DNA of 57,166 nucleotides, from positions 1-57,166 of the IMG/VR virus record IMGVR_UViG_3300026183_000005; one strand, 5' to 3'. Numbering within the stretch: position 1 is the stretch's first letter; the number at the start of each line of letters is the position of its first letter. Shown here in pieces: positions 18,847 through 26,964 of the stretch. The notes beneath the pieces are model-generated. The model was not told the origin of the DNA, searched no databases, and was given only the letters and a program-made list of their open reading frames with translations. Origin of the DNA: a virus. The position numbers were made by a program, and so were the translations under genes.

Positions 18847-19434
18847 TTAATAACAAAATATAAACTCGCTAATCGTTTTATTCAAAGCTCGATTGTTATA
18901 TTTTGGTTCTTGGTTAAAAGCGGACATGAAGAACGCATCCTCCCATTGGTCTCTGTCCTTCATCTTTTGAGTTTTAGGTAGTCGCACATTGCATGAACCC
19001 ATGGCTTCGCCATGAACATCAATACCCCTAAATGGCGCGGCGAAAAGTGGCGTGTCATCGGTTGGCTCACCCTTGAATGCTGCAACGAATAACTTGTGTG
19101 ACTGCACCTTGAATAATAGTCTTGGCATTCGGTATTGCTTGCGTGGCTTATCTACAACATCTAGGTATCGCATCCCTCCTTTCACCCACCACACCATTTT
19201 GTCTGCACTATAGTATAGTGTGTTAGGTTGGTAGCATAAGTCTTGTTTCTCTTCATCCGGCAGGAGTGAATATAGTTGCTCCTTACTGAATGGCTCAGGC
19301 GAATGAAACCTGCCTTTGTCATGCTTGAACATAACAGCAAGGTTTTGTTTAGTTTGCTCGTTTTTATAAAAAATCAATCCCTTGATGATTTCGAAATCAA
19401 AAGGAATAGTGGTAAGAGATTTCCTTAGAGTCAT
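18847..19434 (-). CDS. PRTRC system protein B (E2-like candidate)
   Basis: 195 residues. The central and C-terminal blocks KMVWWVKGGMRYLD, PRLLFKVQSHKLFVAAF, DDTPLFAAPF and QWEDAFFMSAFNQEP agree in order and spacing with my recollection of PRTRC protein B. Comparative-genomic work has proposed that B has an E2-like fold. C148, in MGSCNVRLP just before the RLP turn, is the best candidate for a catalytic cysteine, but its offset from the cysteine I recall in relatives makes this uncertain; C67 is the other possibility. The gene overlaps PRTRC-F by 38 bases. Confidence 0.75.
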   Translation of the reverse strand: MTLRKSLTTIPFDFEIIKGLIFYKNEQTKQNLAVMFKHDKGRFHSPEPFSKEQLYSLLPDEEKQDLCYQPNTLYYSADKMVWWVKGGMRYLDVVDKPRKQYRMPRLLFKVQSHKLFVAAFKGEPTDDTPLFAAPFRGIDVHGEAMGSCNVRLPKTQKMKDRDQWEDAFFMSAFNQEPKYNNRALNKTISEFIFCY

Positions 19435-20320
19435 GTGATAAGTATTTGAATAATTTTATAAACGGAGCGGAAAGCTCCATGATTTCTTGTAGTCTGTCGA
19501 TTGAGTGTATTAGTTCGGTGCATGTGCTATGCACTCCTGTCTCCATGTGGTACATACCAAGGTCATCAAGTGCTAACCATGACAGGTCATTGCCACGCTC
19601 AATACCAAAGTCTCTCTGACGCTTGGTTCGCTTGTTCTGCCAAGGCACAGTGTCGTGCCATACTGCTAGTCCAATAGGAAACAACTGAACATCATCATAC
19701 TCTCTGTAGTTATCTTCCCACTTTTTGTGGGCTTCCAAGCACTCGTTGACGATTCTTGTTAAGTTTGGAGGTAACTCAGGCACACCATTCCAATCACCGA
19801 CAGGCAAATCCCATACATCTAACTGATGCTGTTCATTCCACTCATATCCGCCGTACGGCTTGCAAGAGAACTCTTGCACAGTGTTAGGATTCCACACATG
19901 TAGCGGACACTTCTCAATTAACCATAACAGAAATGCACCCGCACGCTTGTAGTGCCGGTCAATGAGACCCACTCGACCGCCAACTGCAAAGGTAGTAACA
20001 CCTGAACAGTGTGGGTCGATGAAAGCATATATGCCCCCGTCTTGTGTATGTGCAACACGAACAGTGAGGTCAAAGAATGGCTCTGAATCTCCATGCGCAA
20101 TACTGTGTGCAATCTGTGTCAATTCATCATCTTCGTCAGGCTCCTTCTTGAATTGATAACTAGCAAGCCGAGAGTGATGATTAATATCGAGCGATACTCG
20201 TACATTGGTCGGGTAGATTGTGGGAACTCTCAGAAAAGGGGCGGCAGGGCAAGGGACGGTAGCGTCCCCTGTCCCTGTTTCGGTAACCCCGTCTGGATAC
20301 TCGTAGATAATGTTAACCAT
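19397..20320 (-). CDS. PRTRC system protein F candidate
   Basis: 307 residues, assigned by position (between C and B, as in plasmid cassettes) and by the stretch GGIYAFIDP, VGGRVGLIDRHYKRAGAFLLWLIE and VWNPNTVQEF, which resembles the middle of PRTRC-F proteins as I recall them. No JAB metallopeptidase motif (E with H-x-H and a distal D) is present, so it is not PRTRC-A. The C-terminal half contains a helical region starting near DNYREYDD. The role of F is unknown in the literature I know. Confidence 0.55.
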   Translation of the reverse strand: MVNIIYEYPDGVTETGTGDATVPCPAAPFLRVPTIYPTNVRVSLDINHHSRLASYQFKKEPDEDDELTQIAHSIAHGDSEPFFDLTVRVAHTQDGGIYAFIDPHCSGVTTFAVGGRVGLIDRHYKRAGAFLLWLIEKCPLHVWNPNTVQEFSCKPYGGYEWNEQHQLDVWDLPVGDWNGVPELPPNLTRIVNECLEAHKKWEDNYREYDDVQLFPIGLAVWHDTVPWQNKRTKRQRDFGIERGNDLSWLALDDLGMYHMETGVHSTCTELIHSIDRLQEIMELSAPFIKLFKYLSHDSKEISYHYSF

Positions 20321-20332
20321 TGGTCGAACTCA

Positions 20333-20566
20333 TCATCCTTTAGTTCCGTAGTTTCCTGACATTGCGTACCCTGTTTTCCCTTCGAGCTTCCAGTTTTGCT
20401 GGTCGCCGTCGTAGAATGGTCCTGCGATTTCTCCATTTGTTAATGATGTGTATTGTCTAGCATATAACTCCATAACTTCGCGTGGGGTCATGGTAGGGTC
20501 AGGGTCAGGCAACTCCTTACCATTAAACTTGAACACACGCGTCAATTTATCTTCTTCGATACTCAT
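20333..20566 (-). CDS. PRTRC system protein C (ubiquitin-like)
   Basis: 77 residues. The N-terminal RVFKFNGKELPDPDP, the helix MTPREVMELYARQYTSL and the IAGPF strand are typical of PRTRC protein C, a beta-grasp ubiquitin-like family. The chain ends in YGTKG, so a C-terminal glycine is exposed without processing, which fits activation by the ThiF protein and the lack of a JAB peptidase here. It overlaps the upstream gene by ATGA and lies 12 bp from PRTRC-F. The terminal sequence is seen directly; conjugation is inference. Confidence 0.85.
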   Translation of the reverse strand: MSIEEDKLTRVFKFNGKELPDPDPTMTPREVMELYARQYTSLTNGEIAGPFYDGDQQNWKLEGKTGYAMSGNYGTKG

Positions 20567-21225
20567 TTCTTCCTTCCATTTGTAGATGACAATGCAAACC
20601 TAATAGGCTGTAGCTCCTGTAGCTTCTGCATCGCATCCTTTTGTATGGTGAACTGATTTGTGTAGAAGGAATCCGTCCTTGCTTTATGAACACGTTCAAC
20701 AACTACAAGACTTGGTTGCTTACTGGATGCCTTCCATTCCTTTCCATACACAAGATAGTTGAGTTCCATCATGATTTCCACCGCCCGCGCCCGTTTGTCT
20801 TCAGGGATAGAACCCCATTTTGTTGATACTGATGTTTCCCTTGTCAGATGTTTCGAAATACTCGCATCTATTTTTGCAAGGTCATCTACCATTCCCTTTG
20901 TGAATTTGCCATATCCATTGGGTCTAGTATTAATCCATGCAGTATATGTCTTAGAGACAAAGCCGAACTTCTTGGGGATAGTCCCTTCCTTTCCATTATG
21001 TTCAGCCAATATCTTCCGCGCATGATTGGATAACACTTGCTTGGCAGTTTTCTCTAGTCTCTCACCCTCCTCCTTCTGTGCTAGTCCTTGCTCCAACTCA
21101 AACACTGCTTCGGATAAGTCTTGGTCATGGTCGACTTGAATTCGAATAACATCATCCCCGTCATCCATACTTGCTCCTGATTGCTCTTGTGCTTCAACCA
21201 GGGTATCTAGTTCATCTTCCATCAT
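20563..21225 (-). CDS. Unknown protein inside the PRTRC cassette, 220 aa
   Basis: Not recognised. Acidic N-terminal 50 residues (DDGDDVIRIQVDHDQD), then helical segments, then TYTAWINTRPNGYGKF and a Lys-rich C terminus. It sits between PRTRC-E and PRTRC-C with four-base overlaps on both sides, so it is made together with them. It takes a place where ParB-like or other cassette genes occur in plasmids, but I see no ParB box. It might be a substrate or an adaptor. Confidence 0.6.
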   Translation of the reverse strand: MMEDELDTLVEAQEQSGASMDDGDDVIRIQVDHDQDLSEAVFELEQGLAQKEEGERLEKTAKQVLSNHARKILAEHNGKEGTIPKKFGFVSKTYTAWINTRPNGYGKFTKGMVDDLAKIDASISKHLTRETSVSTKWGSIPEDKRARAVEIMMELNYLVYGKEWKASSKQPSLVVVERVHKARTDSFYTNQFTIQKDAMQKLQELQPIRFALSSTNGRKK

Positions 21226-21710
21226 ATTCCTAACTCGGCAATCTCATCTGCCATTGCATCTTTATTGTCATCAAGCCTGCTTGTATTATCAGAGAACAAG
21301 TCTCCCTGTTCAGCTGCCTGTGCTTTGCGTGCTTCCTCTTTCTTTTCTGCCGCTGTCTTTTTCTTAACAGCAGGCTTCTTGGCAGGTGTTGCTTTCTTGG
21401 CAGAAGCTTTCTTAGCTTTGGCAGCCTTGTCCAACTCTGCCTGTATTTGCTCCAGGTTGTCCTTGCCTTCCTTGAGCTTGGATGTCCACTCTTTAATCTT
21501 GGCAGGAGACTCTTTATCTAGCTCTTCAGCAGTACCTTTGAGGATGAATGGGTTTTGCAATACAGACTTGTCTGCATCACCCAGTTTCAGTTTATCACCT
21601 GTTATTTTGGGTAGATATATTACTCGTATTCTGCCGTCATCCATTTTGGATGCGACAATCTCTACTTGATAGCCTTCCTCAAGCAGATGTTGTATGTCTG
21701 TTATTTTCAA
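21222..21710 (-). CDS. PRTRC system protein E
   Basis: 162 residues. An N-terminal beta-rich domain (residues 1-70: [36 protein letters not shown]) is followed by a coiled coil (75-100) and a long Ala/Lys/Pro-rich tail, the layout of PRTRC-E. Near the C terminus QGDLF (135-139) matches the Q-x-(S/D)-L-F pattern of bacterial sliding-clamp-binding peptides. Relatives also end with an SLF-type motif, as I recall. It overlaps genes on both sides by ATGA. The biochemical role is unknown. Confidence 0.75.
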   Translation of the reverse strand: MKITDIQHLLEEGYQVEIVASKMDDGRIRVIYLPKITGDKLKLGDADKSVLQNPFILKGTAEELDKESPAKIKEWTSKLKEGKDNLEQIQAELDKAAKAKKASAKKATPAKKPAVKKKTAAEKKEEARKAQAAEQGDLFSDNTSRLDDNKDAMADEIAELGI

Positions 21711-21976
21711 TCTTCTTTAATCTTTTTTATTCTACTTGGATGCCTAAGTTTCCTTAGGGCAATCGCTTCTATTTGCCTTACTCTTTCTCTTGTGATGCCC
21801 ACGCTCTTGCCAATCTCATCAAGAGTTAATGCGTATCCTTCAGGCAAGTGGTCGCGAGCCCACGCCACAAGCTTTTTAAGCCTGTGACCTGAGTCGCCGC
21901 CTGACATACGAGGTATGCTAATTCGCATTCCCGTACGACTGTTTGTTCCTGTTATGCACCCTGCTGTGCCTCTCAT
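21707..21976 (-). CDS. Stand-alone sigma-70 region 4-like protein
   Basis: 89 residues. The segment [33 protein letters not shown] (about 51-82) is a canonical sigma-70 region 4.2 helix-turn-helix with the VTRERxRQIE and ALRKLRHP signatures. Regions 1 to 3 are absent. Such a protein could bind the beta flap of host RNA polymerase and redirect or block -35 recognition, as known small phage sigma-appropriating proteins do. The stretch after the helix is very basic. It is translationally coupled to the PRTRC-E gene, so it would be made early. Confidence 0.8.
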   Translation of the reverse strand: MRGTAGCITGTNSRTGMRISIPRMSGGDSGHRLKKLVAWARDHLPEGYALTLDEIGKSVGITRERVRQIEAIALRKLRHPSRIKKIKED

Positions 21977-22767
21977 AAATCACGCATTGCGTTGAAGAGA
22001 GAAGCTACCTTCTTCTCCAACTTGTCGAGACGGGCATTAACCTCAGTAAGGTCAACCTCAGGTGCAGGAGTATCCTCCGGAGGTGAATCATTCGCCACCG
22101 CAGTACGAGTGACAAAGTCAGAGAGTGCATCAAGCAGACGCATCTCCGAATGAGCGTGGCTCTCAACCTTGGCAATGCCGCCTTCTTCAAGGCGTTGCTC
22201 ATGCTTCATTGCCTCCTCATGGGTCTCATCGAAGTCCCCATTGTCATCCTCATGAGGCTCACACTCCTTGCCATTGGGGCAAGGCTCACCATTGCAAGTC
22301 TCCATGCAATCTTCTTCCTCTTCCTTCGGCTCATTAACGATTGAAACAGGAGCCTGCTCGGCCGCCGCAATCTTCTGAGCTTTCTCCTTTTCAGCACGTG
22401 CAAGAGCGACCATGTCGACCTCTTCCTCTTCTCTAGGAGCATCCTCACCAATGTGCATATCCGGACGCTTCTTATCGAACTCACCCTTATTCACACGCTC
22501 AAGCCACTGCTTGTAGTATCGGTCTTTTGTTTGAGCAATGAATGAATCTTCATCACTCGCACCCTTGTCAGGAGCATCGTCGGGCTTAGGTAAGAATGAC
22601 CACTCGTTGTCATTGGCGACATTCATAATGGTCATAATCTTGGGGTTAACACGCTTTAAGCAATTTCTGACGAAGTTGACTTTGACTTCATCGCCGTGCT
22701 TTGCGGCTCTCTCTTTAAGCGCTTCGTACAAATCAACGAAAGCGGCAGTTTTATATGTTTGTGACAT
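21973..22767 (-). CDS. Acidic protein with a Cys cluster, 264 aa
   Basis: Not recognised. The N-terminal 80 residues look folded ([33 protein letters not shown]). The rest is mostly Glu/Asp-rich, with [19 protein letters not shown] near the middle, a possible metal site, and a C-terminal coiled coil ([16 protein letters not shown]). It heads the ATGA-linked set that runs into the PRTRC genes and lies six bases after the AAA+ gene. A scaffold or adaptor role is only a guess. Confidence 0.55.
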   Translation of the reverse strand: MSQTYKTAAFVDLYEALKERAAKHGDEVKVNFVRNCLKRVNPKIMTIMNVANDNEWSFLPKPDDAPDKGASDEDSFIAQTKDRYYKQWLERVNKGEFDKKRPDMHIGEDAPREEEEVDMVALARAEKEKAQKIAAAEQAPVSIVNEPKEEEEDCMETCNGEPCPNGKECEPHEDDNGDFDETHEEAMKHEQRLEEGGIAKVESHAHSEMRLLDALSDFVTRTAVANDSPPEDTPAPEVDLTEVNARLDKLEKKVASLFNAMRDL

Positions 22768-22772
22768 AAATA

Positions 22773-23471
22773 TTAAGTTAGTAATTCAGCTTGGAATATT
22801 TGCAGTTCTTTGAATGCTTGTCGTAAATCACCACCTGATGCTTTGGCTGCATTCAGAGCCACATATTCAGGGCAGTTTTCTTTCACTATGCGTGATAGTC
22901 CTTCCGAAATTTCATCTACAGGAGGATAGTCGAGGTGGTATTTGGTGAGTCGCGAAAGAAACTTAGTGGATAAATACTCATCCTTGTCAGTCTTCGACAA
23001 CTTGAGGGTTGCCTGCTTGCCTTCGGTAGCAACCTTGGCGTTGGTTGTACACATAACCAAGTAACCTTCAGGCAGCTCATCCTCCAGCCAATCAAGCATT
23101 AAGTCTTGAGCAGCAGGCTGTACCTTGTCGGCTTCGTTAATAATCAACGCACGATTGCCATACATCCATGACATCCTGGTCTCATTTATTAAATCCTGTA
23201 CCCACTCTTTGGATACAGCACGACCCATCCATGATTTAATACAGATGGAACGATTACGCTCATCAGGAACCCACTTGTTACTAAGTAGTCTTGCAATGGT
23301 TGTCTTGCCACATCCGGGGGGACCTGACAGAACATACCTGCCTGAGCGAGCACGACCTGTTTGCTCAGAGAATGCATCGAGTTGCGTCTCTATGTTTCTA
23401 TATATCTGTTGAGTCTTCGACCCAATAAGCTCATCCACATTGGATGGTTGCCATGTTGACCAGTTCTTCAA
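22773..23471 (-). CDS. Clamp-loader-like AAA+ ATPase
   Basis: 232 residues. Walker A GPPGCGKTT (50-58), Walker B ALIINEAD (108-115), sensor 1 region VMCTTN (139-144) and a C-terminal GGDLRQAF (about residue 214) that is a sensor 2 motif of replication factor C/DnaX-like clamp loaders. The opening STWQPSNVDELIG also resembles RFC proteins. It could load the host clamp on phage DNA or act on another ring. It has no lid-extension domain, so it is shorter than typical RFC subunits. Adjacent to the sigma and PRTRC genes. Confidence 0.75.
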   Translation of the reverse strand: MKNWSTWQPSNVDELIGSKTQQIYRNIETQLDAFSEQTGRARSGRYVLSGPPGCGKTTIARLLSNKWVPDERNRSICIKSWMGRAVSKEWVQDLINETRMSWMYGNRALIINEADKVQPAAQDLMLDWLEDELPEGYLVMCTTNAKVATEGKQATLKLSKTDKDEYLSTKFLSRLTKYHLDYPPVDEISEGLSRIVKENCPEYVALNAAKASGGDLRQAFKELQIFQAELLT

Positions 23472-23473
23472 TG

Positions 23474-23818
23474 TTATGCGTCCCCTTGTGCGGTAATTAT
23501 TCTTCGTATTTGGGTATATCCTTCATCATCACCGACGTAGTATTGACTAGGTTTTCTGAATCCTTGGTCTTCAGACTTGTCAAGGTGCACAAGAATCTCA
23601 CGAATATCTCTTGTCTCCTGCACGGTGTTACAATTGTCACTGTAGAGTATATACTTGTATGTGTCACAAGCTAGGGAGTGACCAAGGAATGTTATCAGCT
23701 GTAAGCGTGACCTAATCTCAAAACAATTTGGGTCATCCCAAATTATAATGTAATAGCTTAGGTCTACGTCATACTCGCCCTCATGCACACAATCAGTGTG
23801 GTATGCTCCTTTGCTCAT
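23474..23818 (-). CDS. Unknown protein, 114 aa
   Basis: Not recognised. It contains YYIIIWDDPNCFEIRSRLQLI, a run with alternating hydrophobics, and YVGDDEGYTQIRRI near the end. Linked by ATGA to the 74-residue gene upstream and two bases from the AAA+ gene downstream, so part of the same operon. Confidence 0.5.
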   Translation of the reverse strand: MSKGAYHTDCVHEGEYDVDLSYYIIIWDDPNCFEIRSRLQLITFLGHSLACDTYKYILYSDNCNTVQETRDIREILVHLDKSEDQGFRKPSQYYVGDDEGYTQIRRIITAQGDA

Positions 23819-24039
23819 CTTGGATTTGATGGTAATTCAGCGGTGCCATTTATATCTTTATTGATGCTCCTAACCAATGCCAGGTCATATGCGTTCAAGG
23901 CATTGAACCAAGAAGCATTGGCATCATTGATATGGATGGTATTTTGTATATCAGGTTTACCGTCGGCTTGCAGTGGACCAATGTATCCGTCCGTCTGTAT
24001 ATACGAGCCAACGCTCGGTAGTATTATTTGGTCTGTCAT
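23815..24039 (-). CDS. Unknown protein, 74 aa
   Basis: Not recognised. It has no clear secondary motif apart from WFNALNAYDLALVRSINKD, which is helical. It overlaps both neighbours by four bases, so it is translated after the DpdA-like gene. Confidence 0.45.
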   Translation of the reverse strand: MTDQIILPSVGSYIQTDGYIGPLQADGKPDIQNTIHINDANASWFNALNAYDLALVRSINKDINGTAELPSNPR

Positions 24040-24929
24040 AATAAATTTGTTTGAACATTATTGTGAATGATTGATTGCCCGAACTTGCGGGCTGACTTAA
24101 TCCTTTTGCGAGATGTACGCTCCTTGCCTGCCATGCGGTCGGCAAAGTCATAAGCAAACGAGTCAGCAGAATGGATTCGGTCTTTGATGTTAGCTTGTGC
24201 TAGACCTGTCTTCTTGAACCCAAACAGATGCACCTTATGGTACTCGTAATTAATGCAACTGCCTAGCCTGTCTAGTATCTGCGATACAACCTCAGGATTA
24301 GTGTTGCGTTTACATGTAGAGCCAATGCCTATCCAATGACCTGTATTGAGTAGCTCTCCTGTATGCCCATGGTAATACGGTCTGTCCATGAACGGGCAGT
24401 GCCACTCCTTACCATTCCAATACCTTCTATTAGATAGCTCATTGCAGTACTTAATGTAGTGGTCGTAATAATCCTCGACCTCCCATCCTTGCAGAACAGG
24501 CATGACCGGAACTTTGAGTCCTTGTTTCACAGCCTCATCCATGATGTCGATGTACCTTTTAACTGTATTGTTCTGGTGTATTCTAACAGATGCTTTTCTG
24601 CCTTGTGACTGCAGTTCAGTAATAACGCTTGGCTCACACATATAATCCTGTGTGGCTATGCAAGCTAAGTCTCCTGCATCCTGAAAGCGTACGGCTAAGC
24701 GTACATACTCGGCAGGAGATTGTATGAAATCTCCATACTTTGTAACCTGCGTGAATGCTCCACTATCTAACATCCATCGCCCAACACTAGGGGGAGATTT
24801 TCTCCCCCGTAGTGCATAAGCGGATAACATGGCACCTGATTGGCAGTCTGAACCATCAGGCATTATTTCAGTCCTAGATAGTTTGTGTGCCTCCGAGAAT
24901 CGGTCGGTGCCTGTGAAGTATTCCTTCAT
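24036..24929 (-). CDS. DpdA-like 7-deazaguanine DNA transglycosylase
   Basis: 297 residues with the hallmarks of tRNA-guanine transglycosylase paralogues that act on DNA: LDSGAF (54-59, D55 a likely catalytic residue), QDYMCEP (94-100), VMPVLQGW (142-149), IGIGSTCKR (200-208), HLFGFK (234-239) and SADSFAYDF (254-262). Family members swap guanine in phage DNA for preQ0 or a derivative. I find no FolE, QueD, QueE or QueC gene here, so the base would have to come from the host. Its likely role is protection of phage DNA from restriction. It is coupled to neighbours by ATGA overlaps. Confidence 0.8.
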   Translation of the reverse strand: MKEYFTGTDRFSEAHKLSRTEIMPDGSDCQSGAMLSAYALRGRKSPPSVGRWMLDSGAFTQVTKYGDFIQSPAEYVRLAVRFQDAGDLACIATQDYMCEPSVITELQSQGRKASVRIHQNNTVKRYIDIMDEAVKQGLKVPVMPVLQGWEVEDYYDHYIKYCNELSNRRYWNGKEWHCPFMDRPYYHGHTGELLNTGHWIGIGSTCKRNTNPEVVSQILDRLGSCINYEYHKVHLFGFKKTGLAQANIKDRIHSADSFAYDFADRMAGKERTSRKRIKSARKFGQSIIHNNVQTNLL

Positions 24930-25153
24930 TGATTTAGTGCACGCTCAGCCTCTTCTTCTGTAGCGTAATACTTTTTCTTAGGGTCGTATAGCTCTTCGGA
25001 TGTATCATCCCAGCAGGACCAAACCACTTTCCCGTCTTCAATCGTGAAGTAGTCATCACCCTCTTCAAAAGGGTAGACAACATCATCATCCTCGTAATCG
25101 AGAAATGTGTCTCTTGGCTCAATGGTATCAAGCCTTCTGTCTCCTAGCTTCAT
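24926..25153 (-). CDS. Small acidic protein, 75 aa
   Basis: Start chosen at 25153 because it gives the operon's usual ATGA overlap with the gene before. It is rich in Asp/Glu with VVYPFEEGDDYFTIEDGKVVWSCWD, likely a small beta fold, and a final helix EEEAERALNQ. Acidic, DNA-mimic-like composition; function unknown. Confidence 0.5.
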   Translation of the reverse strand: MKLGDRRLDTIEPRDTFLDYEDDDVVYPFEEGDDYFTIEDGKVVWSCWDDTSEELYDPKKKYYATEEEAERALNQ

Positions 25154-25428
25154 TCTTTGTAGAATTTGTGCTCTCCTGTGTATAGAGCATCCAATGCCCA
25201 TCTGACTGCCTTGTAGTCTTGCTTGCCGTCATCGTCATACTCCCACAGCTCCTCTTCGCCAATGTTCACAAGGTCATCTTTTTTGCCTTCATACCACTCA
25301 GTCGCAGCCCATAGGATGGCGGTTAGTATATCTTTCGCATCTAATCTTCCGAGCAGTTCCCAAGTGGGTAGCTCGAAGTTCTTGTCAACCCACTCATAGT
25401 CAGTTGACGATAGTATTTCTTTATCCAT
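25150..25428 (-). CDS. Unknown protein, 92 aa
   Basis: Start set at ATG 25428 (MDKEILSS), which overlaps the DnaA-domain gene by 8 bases; a longer frame upstream would overlap it by 59. Helical, acidic, with [20 protein letters not shown]. No family recognised. Confidence 0.5.
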   Translation of the reverse strand: MDKEILSSTDYEWVDKNFELPTWELLGRLDAKDILTAILWAATEWYEGKKDDLVNIGEEELWEYDDDGKQDYKAVRWALDALYTGEHKFYKE

Positions 25429-25765
25429 GTATAAAAGGAAGGAAAGGCATAGGTATGCTTCCTTCGTGTTCATGACCAAGTATTTGCTTGGTCAAATAAT
25501 CTATGCACTTATCCAAAGCTGGATAAATGTCCACCATGTCACACACTGTGCCATAGGAGTATATAACAGTTGTATGGTCACGCGCGAACTCCTTGCCAAT
25601 CTCAGGCGTAGTACCATCTGTTAGTTCCCGGGAGAGAAACATTGCTACCTGTCGAGGAAACGCAATGTTGCCTGTCCGCCTCCTTGAAAGGAGGTCGGAC
25701 ATCTTAATGTTGTAGTAATCTGCTACAACTTCCTGAATACGATTAATAGTTGAGCCACTCATCAT
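25421..25765 (-). CDS. Stand-alone DnaA domain IV (DNA-binding) protein
   Basis: 114 residues. Residues 7-75 match the C-terminal DnaA-box-binding domain: [32 protein letters not shown] (38-49) and the signature RDHTTVIYS (62-70). The AAA+ and oligomerisation domains of DnaA are missing. It could mark DnaA boxes on phage DNA, compete with host DnaA, or regulate transcription. I chose ATG 25765; ATG 25762 is an alternative. A TTATCCA-AAGC-TGGATAA inverted repeat, similar to half DnaA boxes, lies inside the gene at 25509-25526. Confidence 0.85.
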   Translation of the reverse strand: MMSGSTINRIQEVVADYYNIKMSDLLSRRRTGNIAFPRQVAMFLSRELTDGTTPEIGKEFARDHTTVIYSYGTVCDMVDIYPALDKCIDYLTKQILGHEHEGSIPMPFLPFIHG

Positions 25766-25997
25766 ATCCAATTGGTTTTTCGTTACAGTTTATCGCCATC
25801 GCGTGATAGTTTTCGTATTTTTCTCGCAACGAACCGCCAGTATGCAGACCCATGTTGTCATCATGTTGGTATGCATCCTTCGTGTCGTTGCAGTTATCCC
25901 AGTGGTCATACGCTTCTTGCATGACCTTATCGTAGTCATCGGGGATATCGATAAACTCAGGTTTACCATCCTCGTCTAGGTATTGTGTTGGTATCAT
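25743..25997 (-). CDS. Small acidic protein, 84 aa
   Basis: Start chosen at ATG 25997 ([12 protein letters not shown]) because it forms the usual ATGA overlap. It has an [20 protein letters not shown] helix region and ends GYDEWLNY. It overlaps the DnaA-domain gene by about 20 bases. Not recognised. Confidence 0.5.
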   Translation of the reverse strand: MIPTQYLDEDGKPEFIDIPDDYDKVMQEAYDHWDNCNDTKDAYQHDDNMGLHTGGSLREKYENYHAMAINCNEKPIGYDEWLNY

Positions 25998-26242
25998 TGT
26001 ATGTGTGCTGAATCCCATGTATTGGTAGCTTGGTCGTATCCATCCCATATAATCCCACGGGTCTTGCCCTTGATAATCATACGGGGTTGTTGCTTCCTGT
26101 TGTGCGTATGGAAGCCTCCATCAGACTTGATACTCTTGACGAACCGGCATTCGTTTTTGTAATGCACGGTCATTATATCAATACCTGTCTTTTGGTGCAT
26201 GGGCTTATTGTAGTGTGCCCACCATGTGAGTCTGTTGGTCAT
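25994..26242 (-). CDS. Small basic protein, 82 aa
   Basis: Mixed beta-rich sequence with HYKNECRFVKSIKSDGGFH and MIIKGKTRGIIWDGY, possibly a small OB or SH3-like fold. It overlaps the flanking genes by one to four bases. Function unknown. Confidence 0.45.
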   Translation of the reverse strand: MTNRLTWWAHYNKPMHQKTGIDIMTVHYKNECRFVKSIKSDGGFHTHNRKQQPRMIIKGKTRGIIWDGYDQATNTWDSAHIQ

Positions 26243-26577
26243 CAGGCTGCTCTCTTCTGTTGCTCCTTCAGGTCATCAACAAATTCCTTCGCACGCTCTT
26301 CGTCAGTCATGACGCATAGCTTATCCAGGTACTTGTTGTAGTTCGGCATGGATGGTTTGTACCCTTTTAGTAAGGGTAACCCTGCCTTGTCTCGTGCAGT
26401 ACTGATGTTCATCATGAATGCTTCATAGCTTCCACGTGTCCTACCTTCATGCATGTTTAAGTGTACATTTCTGTACGCAGTCTTACTGTATTTCTCTTTT
26501 GCTTCTTGTAGGCTCAACATCTCGAGATAAGTATGCCATAGGCGAATCATCTCGGTCTTTGTGTATGTTTTTTTCAC
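26242..26577 (-). CDS. Unknown protein, 111 aa
   Basis: Basic and helical; the N-terminal TKTEMIRLWHTYLEMLSLQEAKEKY could be a DNA-binding helical pair. It ends in KEQQKRAA. Coupled to both neighbours. No family recognised. Confidence 0.45.
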   Translation of the reverse strand: MKKTYTKTEMIRLWHTYLEMLSLQEAKEKYSKTAYRNVHLNMHEGRTRGSYEAFMMNISTARDKAGLPLLKGYKPSMPNYNKYLDKLCVMTDEERAKEFVDDLKEQQKRAA

Positions 26578-26801
26578 TCTCTATTCAATTTGTCGACCCA
26601 GTGGTCTTGTGCTCGTATTGCTTCCCCGTAGGTGGGAAAGAATTTCCATGCGGATGCCAATGGATTAGGCAGGTATTTTATAAACAAGCAGTGCCTCTTA
26701 CCTTTCGGACAGGTACCAAGCTGCTCTTCATATAATCCGTACTCATTAAGCTCCAATGAGTACTGATTATCCTTACCTGCTAGCCTACCTACATTAGTCA
26801 T
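26574..26801 (-). CDS. Unknown protein, 75 aa
   Basis: A small mixed alpha/beta protein with KGKRHCLFIKYLPNPLASAW followed by a helix AIRAQDHWVDKLNRE. ATGA overlap with the following gene. Not recognised. Confidence 0.45.
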   Translation of the reverse strand: MTNVGRLAGKDNQYSLELNEYGLYEEQLGTCPKGKRHCLFIKYLPNPLASAWKFFPTYGEAIRAQDHWVDKLNRE

Positions 26802-26964
26802 CTTTAATGGTGGCAGTTACCACCTCCTCCTTTAGGCTGTATCCGTTATCGTTGGCATAATTGACAACCATTTCGTGAGCTTGTGAGTCAGTTGTGACAT
26901 ACATAACCTCCTTCTCCATGTGGCAAGTACCCCAATCAATAGTAACTTTAGTTAGCTCAATCAT
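26794..26964 (-). CDS. Small protein, 56 aa
   Basis: A 56-codon frame that closes the gap between two coupled genes: ATG 26964 overlaps the previous stop and its TAA overlaps the next start by 8 bases. It has a beta-beta-alpha-like pattern (LTKVTIDWGT, KEVMYVTTDSQAHEMVVNYA) and AAGGAGG before the next gene inside its 3' part. Function unknown. Confidence 0.55.
   Translation of the reverse strand: MIELTKVTIDWGTCHMEKEVMYVTTDSQAHEMVVNYANDNGYSLKEEVVTATIKDD

Noticed and set aside
19397-20320. PRTRC-A (JAB peptidase) assignment for the 307-residue protein
   Set aside because: The E with H-x-H and distal D metal-binding motif of JAB proteases is not found.
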